Of a stretch of 64,000 nt of DNA, positions 17,989 through 28,349 are shown in pieces. A program made the translations under genes and the position numbers. The stretch spans positions 868,001-932,000 of the forward strand of contig BPUI01000001.1 in assembly GCA_019973575.1 (NCBI GenBank), written 5' to 3'. The notes under the pieces are model-generated. The model was not told the DNA's origin. It saw only the letters and a program-made list of their open reading frames with translations, and did no database searches. The stretch's first letter is position 1. Every line of letters starts with the position of its first letter. This DNA is from Gemmatimonadetes bacterium T265 (GTDB lineage Bacteria; Gemmatimonadota; Gemmatimonadetes; Gemmatimonadales; Gemmatimonadaceae).

Positions 17989-18426
17989 TCACGCCATCAG
18001 CGCCAGCCGTGCGCGCGGGCCGCGCCTCTGCGAGCAGAACGGGGTAAGGAAGCGGATCAGTTCGCCCACCGTGCGGACCGACGTGTCGAGCACGTTCAGG
18101 TCGGCCGCGGCCGGCAGGCGTCCTTCGCAGCGGGCCGCGACGAGCAGGGCGACGTCCTCGACGTCTGCCGCGGTCAGACCGAGGTCGTCGGACAGCCGCG
18201 CGCGGCGTGTCACGCGCATCCCCCGCGTCACCAGCCGCCGGCCGAGCGCCTCGTACGCTTCGACGAGCACGTTGGCCGGCAGCCCTTCCCCGTCGAACTC
18301 GGCGAGGAACTCGCGCCGCGAGGGCATGTCGAGCGCGTCGTGCGGCCGGCCGAGCGCGCGGATGCTCGCGACGGCGAAGCCTGTGGCGGCAACGAGAAGC
18401 AGGGCGAGGATGGCGATCGGCAGCAT
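17989..18426 (-). CDS. Membrane-anchored acyl-carrier-like protein lacking the serine
   Basis: A 145-aa protein. Residues 2-22 form one membrane helix. Residues 78-127 align by eye with an acyl carrier protein: LSDDLGLTAADVEDVALLV mirrors the DLGxDSLDxVELVM helix II block, and SVRTVGELIRFL mirrors the TVGDxxDYI end. The phosphopantetheine serine of DSL is Ala86 (T85-A86-A87), so it cannot carry acyl chains in the usual way. It is transcribed away from sufR. I recognise no named family. Confidence 0.55.
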   Translation of the reverse strand: MLPIAILALLLVAATGFAVASIRALGRPHDALDMPSRREFLAEFDGEGLPANVLVEAYEALGRRLVTRGMRVTRRARLSDDLGLTAADVEDVALLVAARCEGRLPAAADLNVLDTSVRTVGELIRFLTPFCSQRRGPRARLALMA

Positions 18427-18538
18427 GTGGCGACAGAGTGGGAAGGGTTGCGCCCGAGTGTCGGCCCCCAGCGTGCCGTGCTGAACGCCACACGCGCCTT
18501 CGCGATCGTCCGGCCACTCCGATTCGCACACGCTTTCG

Positions 18539-18567
18539 TTGACGAATCAGCTCTGGAGGTCTAACTT
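18539..18567 (+). promoter_or_regulatory. Candidate leaderless promoter of the suf operon
   Basis: TTGACG (18539-18544), exactly 17 bases, then TAACTT (18562-18567, fits TAnnnT). Transcription would start about 6-8 bases later, at or next to the GTG start of sufR at 18574. The GGAGG at 18555-18559 lies inside the spacer, too far upstream to act as a ribosome site. SufR autoregulation would require its operator to overlap here. Confidence 0.5.
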
Positions 18568-18573
18568 GTTGTC

Positions 18574-19277
18574 GTGCAATACGTCGCGACGCCAGACGCC
18601 GCTCCGCTTGGGGGCTTTCGTGGCCTGCGGGCGGAGCTGCTGATCGCTCTCAAGAAGGCGCCGCACGCGCTGACCGCGCGCGAACTCGCCGAGCAGTTCG
18701 GGGTGACGCCGAACGCGCTCCGCCGCCACCTCGACGCGCTCGAGGCCGACGCCCTTGTCCGGCACGACCGCGAGGTGCGGGGCGTCGGCGCCCCGGTCCA
18801 CGCGTACGCACTCACTGCGGCCGGCGAGGCCCTGTTCCCGCAGGAGTACGCGCCGGTGCTCGAGGCCGTCCTGGACACGCTGCGCGAGGCCGCCGGGCCC
18901 GAGGGCGTGCGCACCGCCATCCGCCGGCAGTGGGCGCCGCTGATCTCCGGTGCGGGCTCGCGACTCGCCGAGCTGCCGCTCGAGGAGCGCGCGCAACTGG
19001 TGGCCGAGCTGCGGTCGTCGCAGGGCTACATGGCCGAAGCGGTGCCGGAAGAAGGCGGGAGCGTGACGGTGCGCGAGCACCACTGCGCGGTCCGCGACGT
19101 GGTCGCCCGCTTCCCCGAGATTTGCGCCGCTGAGCAGGAGTTGTTGGAAGAGCTGCTCGGCGTGCCCGTCGTCCGCACCCAGTACATCCCCGCCGGCTGC
19201 GCGGTCTGCGAGTACGTCGCGGGCCGGCCGGCCGCGGCCCCTTTAGAGTTTTCCCCCGCCGTCCAGGAGAGCGCCGC

Positions 19278-19281
<4 letters not shown>
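18574..19281 (+). CDS. sufR: SufR-type Fe-S-sensing transcriptional regulator
   Basis: Winged-helix repressor of 235 aa heading the suf operon. The HTH spans about residues 15-75 ([23 protein letters not shown]). The C-terminal half carries four Cys: HHCAVRD, then C after 12 residues (EIC), then GCAVC about 24 residues later. This matches the cluster-binding pattern of SufR, which represses suf genes when loaded with Fe-S. Its TGA overlaps the sufB ATG (ATGA), so translation is coupled. Confidence 0.85.
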
Positions 19282-20714
<1,433 letters not shown>

Positions 20715-20743
20715 CGCCTTCACCGGGATGGCGTGGCGGTCGC

Positions 20744-20867
20744 TGTCATCCTGAGCGCAGCGAAGGATCGCTGTCCCTGAGAGAATCTCCCGCGGAGCTC
20801 GGCTTTGGACGATGGTCGCCTCGGACGGCGATCCTTCGCCTTCGCTCCGCTACGGCTCAGGATGACA
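20744..20867. repeat. Large imperfect inverted repeat between sufB and sufC
   Basis: The left arm (20744-20771, TGTCATCCTGAGCGCAGCG...) and right arm (20828-20867, ending CGGCTCAGGATGACA) are reverse complements except for an insertion in the right arm. This is the well-known dispersed word GTCATCCTGAGC...GAAGGATC seen between genes in many bacteria. It breaks the otherwise overlapping suf operon and could act as an RNA processing or partial termination site. Confidence 0.8.
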
Positions 20868-20913
20868 CGCCTGAACGCAGATTCCTCTTCCACACGCACC
20901 CCCGGGTTCCCCC

Positions 20914-21678
20914 GTGCTCGACATCCAGAACCTCACGGCCACCGTCGCCGACAAGCAGATCCTTAACGGCATCACGCTCTCCGTCAACGCGGGGGAGATC
21001 CACGCCATCATGGGGCCCAACGGGTCCGGCAAGAGCACGCTCGCGCAGGTGCTCGCCGGCCACCCGGCGTACGAGGTCACCGGCGGCTCGGTGACGTTCG
21101 ACGGCGAGGACCTGCTGGGGATGGAGCCGGAGGAGCGCGCGCACCACGGGATCTTTCTGGCCTTCCAGTACCCGATCGAGATCCCGGGCGTGAGCAACGC
21201 GTACTTCCTGCGTGCCGCCTACAACGAGGCGCGTAAGGCGCGCGGCGAGGAGGAGGTCGACCCGATCGAGTTCCTCGACCTCGTCGAGGAGAAGGCGAAG
21301 CTCGTCGAGATGGACCCGGCGTTCCTCAACCGCTCGGTGAACACCGGCTTCTCGGGCGGCGAGAAGAAGCGGAACGAGATCCTGCAGATGGCCGTGCTCG
21401 CGCCGAAGCTGGCGATCCTCGACGAGACCGACTCGGGGCTCGACATCGACGCGCTGCGGATCGTGGCCGACGGCGTGAACCAGCTGCGCCGCCCCGACAA
21501 CGCGACCGTCGTCGTCACGCACTACCAGCGCCTGCTCAACTACATCGTCCCCGACTACGTGCACGTGCTCGCCGGCGGCCGGATCGTGAAGAGTGGCGGC
21601 AAGGACCTCGCGCTGGAGTTGGAGGCGAAGGGTTACGATTGGCTCCTCGAAGAGGCGCGGCCGGGGGCGGCGGCGTGA
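20914..21678 (+). CDS. sufC: Fe-S assembly ATPase SufC
   Basis: ABC-type ATPase of 254 aa powering the SufBCD scaffold. Walker [10 protein letters not shown] (Lys40), Q-loop [12 protein letters not shown], the SufC-specific signature [13 protein letters not shown], Walker [16 protein letters not shown]-loop [12 protein letters not shown] start at 20914. The stop TGA overlaps the GTG of sufD (GTGA). Confidence 0.97.
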   Translation: MLDIQNLTATVADKQILNGITLSVNAGEIHAIMGPNGSGKSTLAQVLAGHPAYEVTGGSVTFDGEDLLGMEPEERAHHGIFLAFQYPIEIPGVSNAYFLRAAYNEARKARGEEEVDPIEFLDLVEEKAKLVEMDPAFLNRSVNTGFSGGEKKRNEILQMAVLAPKLAILDETDSGLDIDALRIVADGVNQLRRPDNATVVVTHYQRLLNYIVPDYVHVLAGGRIVKSGGKDLALELEAKGYDWLLEEARPGAAA

Positions 21679-23117
21679 GCACGATCACCGACACGCCGCG
21701 GGCGGGCAGCGTCGCCGAGGCGACGGCGCTCGCGGCGCAGCGGGACGCTTCGCACGCGCTGGGGCAGTTCCTCCCCGCGCCCGCGGGGGTCGAGGCCGAG
21801 GTGCGCGCCGCCGTCGCGGGCGCGGAGGCGGACGGGCCCGCGTGGCTCGCCGCCGTCCGGCGGGCCGGGGCCGAGGCGTTCGCGCGCCAGGGCTTCCCGA
21901 CGACGCGCCACGAGGACTGGCACTACACGACGACGGCCGCGATCGCCGAGGCGGACTTCGCCGGCACGGCCGGGGCGACCGGGGACGTCGAGGGGCGCGA
22001 CGCGCTCGCCCCGTTCGCCTTCGGGCAGCCGCTCGGCGGGTCGTTAGGCCGGAACGGCGGTGCGCCGGGCTGGCCGACGCTCGTCTTCGTCAACGGGCGC
22101 TTCGACGCCGCGCTGTCCTCGCGCGACGCGCTCCCCGAGGGCGTCGTGGCGCTGCCGTGGGACGAGGCGCGCGCGCGCGAGCCGGAGCTCGTCGAGCGGA
22201 CGCTCGCGCGGATCGCGAGCCCGGCGGCGCAGCCGTTCGTCGCGCTCAACCAGGCCGTCTTCACCGACGGCGCGCTCGTCGTCGTGCGCAAGGAGATGGA
22301 GGCCGACCGCCCCGTCCACCTCCTCTTCGTCACCGACGCGACCGCGGCGCGCACGGCGTCGCACGCGCGCGTGCTCGTCGTCGCCGAACGGCACTCGAAG
22401 GTCGCGGTGATCGAGAGCCACGTCGCGATCGGCGGGGCGTCGTACCTGACCAACGCCGTGACCGAGGTCGACGTCGCCGACGGCGCGACCGTGCACCACG
22501 TCAAGGTGCAGCGCGAGAGCGAGCGCGCCTTCCACCTCGCCCACGTCGAGGCGCGGCAGGGGCGCGACAGCCACTTCGTCTCGTTCTCGTTCGCCGCGGG
22601 CGCGAAGCTCTCGCGCGCCAACGTCTACACCCTGCTCGGCGGCGAGGGCTGCGGCGTCACGCTCAACGGCCTCTACGCCGTGGGCGGCGACCAGCACTGC
22701 GACCACCAGACCCGGATCGAGCACCGCGAGCCCAACTGCTTCAGCCGCGAGCTCTACAAGGGCGTGCTCGACGGGCGCGCGCACGGCGTGTTCAACGGCA
22801 AGGTGTACGTGCACCCGGCCGCGCAGAAGACCGACGGCAAGCAGACGAACAACACGCTGCTGCTCTCGGACGAGGCGCGCATCGACACGAAGCCGCAGCT
22901 CGAGATCTTCGCCGACGACGTGAAGTGCACGCACGGCGCGACCGTCGGGCGGCTCGACCAGACGGCGCTCTTCTACATGCAGAGCCGCGGCGTCGGTACC
23001 GAGGCCGCGCGCAAGCTGCTCACCTACGCCTTCGCCGCCGACGTGCTCGAGACGATCGAGCTGGAGCCGGTGAAGCACGCCCTGGAGGCGCTCGTGCTCG
23101 AGCGGTACGCGTCGTGA
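21675..23117 (+). CDS. sufD: Fe-S assembly protein SufD
   Basis: A 480-aa SufD, the SufB paralogue in the SufBC2D complex. N-terminal [13 protein letters not shown] is the family motif; the beta-helix part contains [23 protein letters not shown] and [20 protein letters not shown], followed by [22 protein letters not shown] with the conserved Cys and His. GTG 21675 gives the 4-base GTGA overlap with sufC used throughout this operon; the longer frame from 21639 would overlap sufC coding. Confidence 0.95.
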   Translation: MSTITDTPRAGSVAEATALAAQRDASHALGQFLPAPAGVEAEVRAAVAGAEADGPAWLAAVRRAGAEAFARQGFPTTRHEDWHYTTTAAIAEADFAGTAGATGDVEGRDALAPFAFGQPLGGSLGRNGGAPGWPTLVFVNGRFDAALSSRDALPEGVVALPWDEARAREPELVERTLARIASPAAQPFVALNQAVFTDGALVVVRKEMEADRPVHLLFVTDATAARTASHARVLVVAERHSKVAVIESHVAIGGASYLTNAVTEVDVADGATVHHVKVQRESERAFHLAHVEARQGRDSHFVSFSFAAGAKLSRANVYTLLGGEGCGVTLNGLYAVGGDQHCDHQTRIEHREPNCFSRELYKGVLDGRAHGVFNGKVYVHPAAQKTDGKQTNNTLLLSDEARIDTKPQLEIFADDVKCTHGATVGRLDQTALFYMQSRGVGTEAARKLLTYAFAADVLETIELEPVKHALEALVLERYAS

Positions 23118-24430
23118 CCGCGGCAGTCGGCCCCTTGGTCGGCACGCTCGCACGCACGCCGGCCCAGGGCGTCCGTGCGGTCGGCGCGTCGCCCGCGGAC
23201 GGCGCCCTCGCGCCGCGCGCGGACTTCCCCTTGCTCGCCGGGGACCCCGCGCTCCACTACCTCGACTCGGCCGCGACGGCGCAGAAGCCGCGCGCGGTGC
23301 TCGACGCGCTCCGCGCGTACTACGAGACCGAGAACGCGAACCCGCACCGCGGCGCCTACCGCCTGAGCAGCGCGGCGACCGAGGCCTACGCCGCAGCCCG
23401 CGTCCGCGTGGCCCGCTTCTGCGGCCTCGCCGACGCCGACTGCTGCCTGTTCGTGCGCGGCACGACCGAGGCGATGAACCTCGCGGCCGGGGCGTGGGGG
23501 CGCGCGCACGTCGGCGCGGGCGACGAGGTCGTCGTGACGGCGATGGACCACCACGCGACGTTCGTCACCTGGCAGCAGCTCGCGCGCGAGCGCGGCGCCG
23601 CCTTCCGGGTCGCAGAGCTCACCCCCGACGGCCGGGTCGACCTCGGCCACCTCGCGTCGCTGCTCTCGCCGCGGACGCGCGTCGTCGCCTTCCCGCACGT
23701 CTCGAACGCGTTAGGCACGATCAACCCGGTCGCGGAGATCGCCGCGCTCGCGCGCGAACGCTCGGCCGGACGCGCGCTCGTCGTCTGCGACGGCGCCCAG
23801 GGCGTGCCGCACCTCGCGGTCGACTTCGACGCGCTCGGCGTCGACCTCTACGCCTTCTCCGGCCACAAGGTCGGTGGGCCGATGGGCGTCGGCGCGCTGC
23901 TCGGCCGGCGCGCGGTGCTCGACGCGACGCCGCCGTGGCAGTTCGGCGGTGACATGATCTCGCTCGTCGGCGAGCAGGAGACGACATGGAACGTGCTGCC
24001 GCACAAGTTCGAGGCGGGCACGCCCAACGTCGCGGGCGCGGTCGGGCTCGCGGCCGCGGTGACCTACCTCGCGGCGTTAGGCCCGGACGCGGTGCTCGCC
24101 CACGAGCGCGCGCTCGTGGGCGACGCGATGGCGCGCCTCGGCGCCCTGCCCGGCCTCACGCTCTACGGCCCCGACGCGGACTCGCGGAGCGGCGTCGTCA
24201 GCTTCTCCGTCGACGGCCTACACCCGCACGACCTCGCGACCGTGCTCGACGAGCGCGGCGTGTGCATCCGCGCGGGGCACCACTGCGCGCAGCCGCTCAT
24301 GCGCCGGCTCGGCGAGCCGGCGACGGCCCGCGCGTCGTTCTGGGTCTACTCCACGCCCGCCGACGTCGACGCGCTGGTGGAGGGCGTGCGCGCGGCGCAG
24401 CGCATCTTCGGCGTGGGGGGCGCGTCATGA
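23114..24430 (+). CDS. sufS: Cysteine desulfurase SufS
   Basis: PLP enzyme of 438 aa delivering sulfane sulfur from cysteine. Group II (SufS/CsdA) features: LDSAATAQKPRAVLDAL, NPHRGAY, the PLP Lys252 in SGHKVGGPMG, and active-site Cys391 in RAGHHCAQPLM. GTG 23114 overlaps the sufD stop (GTGA), and its own TGA overlaps sufU ATG. The N-terminal 35 residues are an Ala-rich extension. Confidence 0.95.
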   Translation: MTAAVGPLVGTLARTPAQGVRAVGASPADGALAPRADFPLLAGDPALHYLDSAATAQKPRAVLDALRAYYETENANPHRGAYRLSSAATEAYAAARVRVARFCGLADADCCLFVRGTTEAMNLAAGAWGRAHVGAGDEVVVTAMDHHATFVTWQQLARERGAAFRVAELTPDGRVDLGHLASLLSPRTRVVAFPHVSNALGTINPVAEIAALARERSAGRALVVCDGAQGVPHLAVDFDALGVDLYAFSGHKVGGPMGVGALLGRRAVLDATPPWQFGGDMISLVGEQETTWNVLPHKFEAGTPNVAGAVGLAAAVTYLAALGPDAVLAHERALVGDAMARLGALPGLTLYGPDADSRSGVVSFSVDGLHPHDLATVLDERGVCIRAGHHCAQPLMRRLGEPATARASFWVYSTPADVDALVEGVRAAQRIFGVGGAS

Positions 24431-24966
24431 CCGACGTGACCGACCGGCCGAAGGGTGCGCCGAACGCGGCGGCGCCGGAGGCCGCGGCGCGCCCGGACGC
24501 GGACGCGCGCCTCGCGGCCATCTACCAGGACATCATCCTCGACCACTACCGCCGGCCGCGCGGCAAGGGCGCGCTCGACGCGCCCGAGGGCACGACGACG
24601 CTCGCGGCCGAGCGACGCAACCCGCTCTGCGGCGACGAAGTGAGCCTGCAGCTCGCGCTCGACGGCGACGTCGTGCGCGAGGCGCGGTTCACGGGGCGCG
24701 GCTGCTCGATCTCGCAGGCGTCGGCCTCGATGCTCACGCAGGCCGTGCGCGGCAAGACGCGCGCGGAGGCGGAGGTGCTGGTGCGACGCTTCGTCGCGCT
24801 CGCGCACGGGGACGCCGAGGCGGCGGGCGACAAGGCGATGGGCGAGATGCGCGCGCTGCAGGGCGTGGCGCGCTTCCCGGCGCGCATCCGCTGCGCGACG
24901 CTCGCGTGGGGCGCGCTCGATGACGCGCTCAAGGGGGACGCGAACCGGGGCGAGCGCGACGGCTGA
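24427..24966 (+). CDS. sufU: Zinc-dependent sulfur transfer protein SufU
   Basis: IscU-fold partner of SufS, 179 aa. It has C68GD70 in NPLCGDE, C93 in GRGCSISQASASML and C156 in RIRCATLAW, the Cys/Asp/Cys/Cys zinc-ligand set of SufU; the spacer after GCSIS is long, as in SufU rather than IscU. The N-terminal 27 residues are Ala/Pro-rich and unconserved. It closes the suf operon; no sufT copy follows here. Confidence 0.93.
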   Translation: MTDVTDRPKGAPNAAAPEAAARPDADARLAAIYQDIILDHYRRPRGKGALDAPEGTTTLAAERRNPLCGDEVSLQLALDGDVVREARFTGRGCSISQASASMLTQAVRGKTRAEAEVLVRRFVALAHGDAEAAGDKAMGEMRALQGVARFPARIRCATLAWGALDDALKGDANRGERDG

Positions 24967-24985
24967 CGCTCGCCCCGAGCACGGT

Positions 24986-25546
24986 CTACTCGTCGGGGAG
25001 GAACTCGCTCACCGGGGCCGTGAAGCCCGGGAGCACGCTCCCGCCGTCGACGACCTCCCCGTCGCGCAGCACGCGCGTGACGCCGTCCGGTGTGTGCACG
25101 ATGACGAGACGTTTGCGCGGTTCGACGACCCAGACGAGGGGCGTCCCGTTGCTCAGGTACTCGGCCACCTTCTCCGCGATCTTCCCCGGCCGGTCGCCTG
25201 GCGAGCGAATCTCCACGGCGAGATCGGGGGTGCCCTCGACAAATTTTTCGGCAGCGACGCCGACCGGTGCGCGTTCCGCGCGGATGAAAGAGACGTCCGG
25301 CCCACGGACCGTGTCGGGGCCGCGCTCCACGACGTACCCGGCTTCGGCCGCGACTTGGCCCAGCTTGCGGGGGCGCACGAACGCGAGCAACAGTGCGCCG
25401 ATCCGAGTCGCGAGCGTGCCATGGCCGAAGCCTGTCGGCTCCGAGACCTGAAGCACGCCGCGCACCAGCTCGTACCGGTGGTCGTCGTCCGGGATGTCGT
25501 ACAAGTCCTCGGCGGTGAGCAGCGTCTGGGCAGGCGGGAAGCTCAT
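24986..25546 (-). CDS. Uma2-family (DUF820) nuclease-like protein
   Basis: A 186-aa protein with the restriction-endonuclease-like Uma2 fold. Motifs: YELVRGVLQVSEPTGFGHGTLATRIG, the PD-like GPDVSFI, and DLAVEIRSPGDRPGKIAEKVAEYLSNGTPLVWVVEP, containing the E-x-K-type catalytic residues (VEIRSP...K). Such proteins are abundant in cyanobacteria and Gemmatimonadota-like genomes; function unknown. ATG 25546; convergent with sufU, 19 bases apart. Confidence 0.85.
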   Translation of the reverse strand: MSFPPAQTLLTAEDLYDIPDDDHRYELVRGVLQVSEPTGFGHGTLATRIGALLLAFVRPRKLGQVAAEAGYVVERGPDTVRGPDVSFIRAERAPVGVAAEKFVEGTPDLAVEIRSPGDRPGKIAEKVAEYLSNGTPLVWVVEPRKRLVIVHTPDGVTRVLRDGEVVDGGSVLPGFTAPVSEFLPDE

Positions 25547-25662
25547 AGCAGACCTCGCGGTGTCGTGACGGGGGGACTCGCCGAGATATCGCCTCGGCGG
25601 CGGCCGCGCGCCACTCGGCGCAACGTTGCACGCCGGCCCGAAACGTTGCGCCGACCGCCGCC

Positions 25663-27288
25663 TCAGCGTCCGGCCGACGCCGCCCCCACCACCGGCCGCA
25701 GCAGCAGGTCCTGGAAGTCGAAGCTGAAGTCCACGTCCGGCGACGCGGGCGCCAGCTTCACCTGGTCCACCTTGCCGTCCGGCGTGAGCGCGAACGTCAC
25801 GTACGCGTCCGCCCGCAGCTCGCGGTCGCGCCAGCGCGCGACGAAGGTGTCGTGCTGCCACGGCACGAGGTCCCCCGTGAGCTGCGGCGTGTGCGAGAAG
25901 CGGATCACGAGCCGGCCGCCGTTCGGCCCAGGCTCGTGCGCGACGTCCACGCGCCCGTACCACGCGTCCTCGTACGCGCCCGCGTAGCGCGCGAGCGGGA
26001 GCGAGGGGCGCGACGCGCTGTCGCGCGCGGCGGCGGCCGCCCGCGCCGACGCGGCGAGCGCCGCACGGTCCCGGTCGCGCACGCGCGTGAACAGGGCGAG
26101 GTAGTCCGGCGGGGCCGCGCCGAGGAGCGCGTCGAGCGTCCGGTACGTGATCGCGTCCCACGCGCCACTCGCCTCGGCGTTGGTCAGCACCGCGACCCCG
26201 GCCCGCTCGCCGGGGAGCATCGTCACGAGCGACGTGTAGCCGGGGAGGCCGCCGGAGTGCTGGAGCTCGTAGCGCCCCCGGTAGTCGCTCGTGAGAAAGC
26301 CTAACGCATAGGCGCGGAAGTGCGGGCGCAGGTGCTCGAAGCCGGCCGGCGCGGCGCCGCGCCCGATCGGCACCGGCGTCACCCCGGTCCACAGCTCGCG
26401 CGCGCTCGGCGCGGCGAACAGCCGCCGGCCGCCGTCGATCCGCCCCGAGTCGAGCTGCACGAGCATCCACTTCGCCATGTCGGCCGCGGTGCTGTTGATG
26501 CCGCCGGCCGGGTTCGTCGCGTCGCTCGTGTCCGGCGCGACGGCGCGCACGCGGCCGTCCACCTCCGCGTGGGGCGTGGCGCGGTCGGCCGCGCCGCCGG
26601 CCGGCGGCGCGTCGGCGTAGCGCACCGTGCTCCCCGCCATCCCGACCGGCGCGAGGATCCGCTCGCGCACGAAGTCCTCCCAGGACCGCCCCGACACGCG
26701 CTCGATCACCCGCCCGGCGACGAGGTAGAGCACGTTGTCGTACGCGTACGCCGAGCGGAACGACGTCGCGGGCTTGATGAAGCGGAGCCGGCGCATGATC
26801 TCCGCGCGGTCGTACGTGCTCGCCGGCCACCAGAGCAGGTCGCCCGCGCCGAGCCCGAGGCCGCTCCGGTGGACGAGCAGATCGCGCACGGTGACCTCGC
26901 GCGTGACCCACGGGTCGTAGAGCGCGAACTCGGGCAGGTAGCGCACCACCGGCGCGTCCCACTCCACCTTGCCCTCCTCGACGAGCAGCGCGAGCGCCGC
27001 CGCGGTGAACGCCTTCGTGTTGCTCGCGATGCCGAAGCGCGTGGCCGCGTCGACGGGCTCCGGGCGGCCTAACGTGCGTACGCCGTAGCCCTTCGCGACG
27101 AGCACGCGCCCGTCCTTGACGACCGCAACGGCGGCGCCGGGCACGTCGAAGGCCTGCAGCACGCGCGCGACGTACGCGTCGAAGTCCGGCGGCAACGCGG
27201 CCGGCGACGCGGCCGGCGCGGGCTGTGCGAGGGCGGGCGCGGCCGCGCCGAGGGCGAGCGCGGGGAAAAGACGACGGAGGCGACGCAT
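25663..27288 (-). CDS. Exported class C beta-lactamase-fold hydrolase with C-terminal domain
   Basis: A 541-aa secreted serine hydrolase. The signal peptide ends near ALAQP (residue 22). SNTK at residues 89-92 is the S-x-x-K nucleophile motif, YDN the Y-x-N motif, and HSGGLPGY the HSG variant of KTG. A C-terminal domain of about 130 residues (LARYAGAYEDAWYGRVDV onward) resembles the DUF3471-type extension of many such enzymes. It is probably a D-amino-acid peptidase or esterase rather than an antibiotic resistance enzyme. Confidence 0.85.
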   Translation of the reverse strand: MRRLRRLFPALALGAAAPALAQPAPAASPAALPPDFDAYVARVLQAFDVPGAAVAVVKDGRVLVAKGYGVRTLGRPEPVDAATRFGIASNTKAFTAAALALLVEEGKVEWDAPVVRYLPEFALYDPWVTREVTVRDLLVHRSGLGLGAGDLLWWPASTYDRAEIMRRLRFIKPATSFRSAYAYDNVLYLVAGRVIERVSGRSWEDFVRERILAPVGMAGSTVRYADAPPAGGAADRATPHAEVDGRVRAVAPDTSDATNPAGGINSTAADMAKWMLVQLDSGRIDGGRRLFAAPSARELWTGVTPVPIGRGAAPAGFEHLRPHFRAYALGFLTSDYRGRYELQHSGGLPGYTSLVTMLPGERAGVAVLTNAEASGAWDAITYRTLDALLGAAPPDYLALFTRVRDRDRAALAASARAAAAARDSASRPSLPLARYAGAYEDAWYGRVDVAHEPGPNGGRLVIRFSHTPQLTGDLVPWQHDTFVARWRDRELRADAYVTFALTPDGKVDQVKLAPASPDVDFSFDFQDLLLRPVVGAASAGR

Positions 27289-27322
27289 GGAGGCGCTCGG
27301 GGGGCGAAGCAGAGGGCCGCGC

Positions 27323-27328
27323 TATGTT
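27323..27328 (+). promoter_or_regulatory. -10-like element implying a leaderless YciI mRNA
   Basis: TATGTT ends 8 bases before the ATG at 27337, so the transcript would begin at or very near the start codon. No clear -35 is present. Confidence 0.3.
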
Positions 27329-27336
27329 ACGTGCGC

Positions 27337-27663
27337 ATGTACGCCCTCGCCATCCTCCGCTACCGCCGGCCGCTCGACCAGGTGGTCACCGTCCAGGACG
27401 CCCACCGCGCCTACACGGCCGAGCTCAAGGCGCGCGGGGTGATCGTCGCCTCGGGGCCGTGCGTGCCGCGCACCGCGGGCGTTCTGCTCCTCCGCGTCCC
27501 CGACGATGGCTACGAGGCCGCACTCGACCGCCTGCGCGACGACGACCCGTACACGCGCGCCGGCATGGTGCAGTACGAACTGCTGCCCTGGGCGCCGACG
27601 ACCGGCCTCGCCGACCTCGACCGCGCCGCGGGCGAGCCGACGCCCGACCTGCCCGACGACTGA
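27337..27663 (+). CDS. YciI-family protein
   Basis: A 108-aa ferredoxin-like-fold protein of the YCII family. The His/Asp pair typical of the fold falls at AHRAYTAELKARGVIVASGPC (H in the first helix, then GP). DDPYTRAGMVQYELLPW closes the domain. Family members include dehalogenase-like enzymes and subunits of unknown role; this copy has a short acidic tail. ATG 27337 is preferred over GTG 27331. Confidence 0.8.
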   Translation: MYALAILRYRRPLDQVVTVQDAHRAYTAELKARGVIVASGPCVPRTAGVLLLRVPDDGYEAALDRLRDDDPYTRAGMVQYELLPWAPTTGLADLDRAAGEPTPDLPDD

Positions 27664-27687
27664 CGCCGGACGACGACCGCCGGGCGC

Positions 27688-28293
27688 CTAACGCGCGCCG
27701 GCCGCGTTGGGCGGCGCGGTCGGGGGCGACGCGATGGGGGCCGCCGCGAGCGCCGGCGTCGCGCCTCGGTCGTCCGTCCCCCACCCCGGCGCGAGCCCGC
27801 GGTGGCTGTTGTCGCAGTACGGCGCGTGCCCCGTCTGCCCGCAGCGGCAGAGCGCGAAGCGGCCCGTCGCCGTGCGCGCGTCGTCGAGCGGGCCGACGCG
27901 CTCCCCGGCCACCCGCGCGGCGCCGTGGACCGTGATCGGTCCGTCGCGCCCGATACGGACCTCGACGAGGTCGGAGATGACCTCCTGCGCGCCTCCGTCG
28001 GTCCGCGTGTACGTCAGCGCGCCGGTCGGGCAGCGCTCGACCGCCATCACGATCTGCTCGGTCGTCCCCTGCGACGGGTCGACCCACGGCCGCCGCTTCG
28101 GGTCGAACACGTGCCGCTGCGCCGCGATGCAGCGCCCCGTGTGGATGCAGCGCTCCGCGTTCCAGTGGACGACGACCCCCTCGCCCGCGTAGTCGCGGTG
28201 CACCGGCGCCCCGCCGGCCGGCGGATGCGGGGGAGCCGCGGCAGGCTGCGGGGCGGCCCCGGAGGCGGGAGCGGACGGCGACCCATCAGACAT
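27688..28293 (-). CDS. Fer4 mono-cluster plus CDGSH iron-sulfur protein
   Basis: A 201-aa two-domain Fe-S protein. After a Pro/Ala-rich leader, residues about 35-100 form a divergent 4Fe-4S domain (WNAERCIHTGRC then ERCPTGAL). Residues about 145-165 hold a CDGSH-type 2Fe-2S site, CRCGQTGHAPYCDNSH, with the three Cys and one His intact but Asn in place of Gly. The two-domain architecture is known in bacteria; partners are unknown. The TAG stop lies within a GTTAGGC heptamer. Confidence 0.85.
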   Translation of the reverse strand: MSDGSPSAPASGAAPQPAAAPPHPPAGGAPVHRDYAGEGVVVHWNAERCIHTGRCIAAQRHVFDPKRRPWVDPSQGTTEQIVMAVERCPTGALTYTRTDGGAQEVISDLVEVRIGRDGPITVHGAARVAGERVGPLDDARTATGRFALCRCGQTGHAPYCDNSHRGLAPGWGTDDRGATPALAAAPIASPPTAPPNAAGAR

Positions 28294-28349
28294 GATGTCG
28301 TCAGCATTACGCCCGCGCCGCTGGCACGCAAGCTGACCCGCGGCCCCTC

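Noticed and set aside
25663-27288. Antibiotic-resistance beta-lactamase
   Set aside because: SNTK/YDN/HSG motifs and the DUF3471-like tail fit housekeeping serine hydrolases; HSG instead of KTG argues against a classical AmpC.
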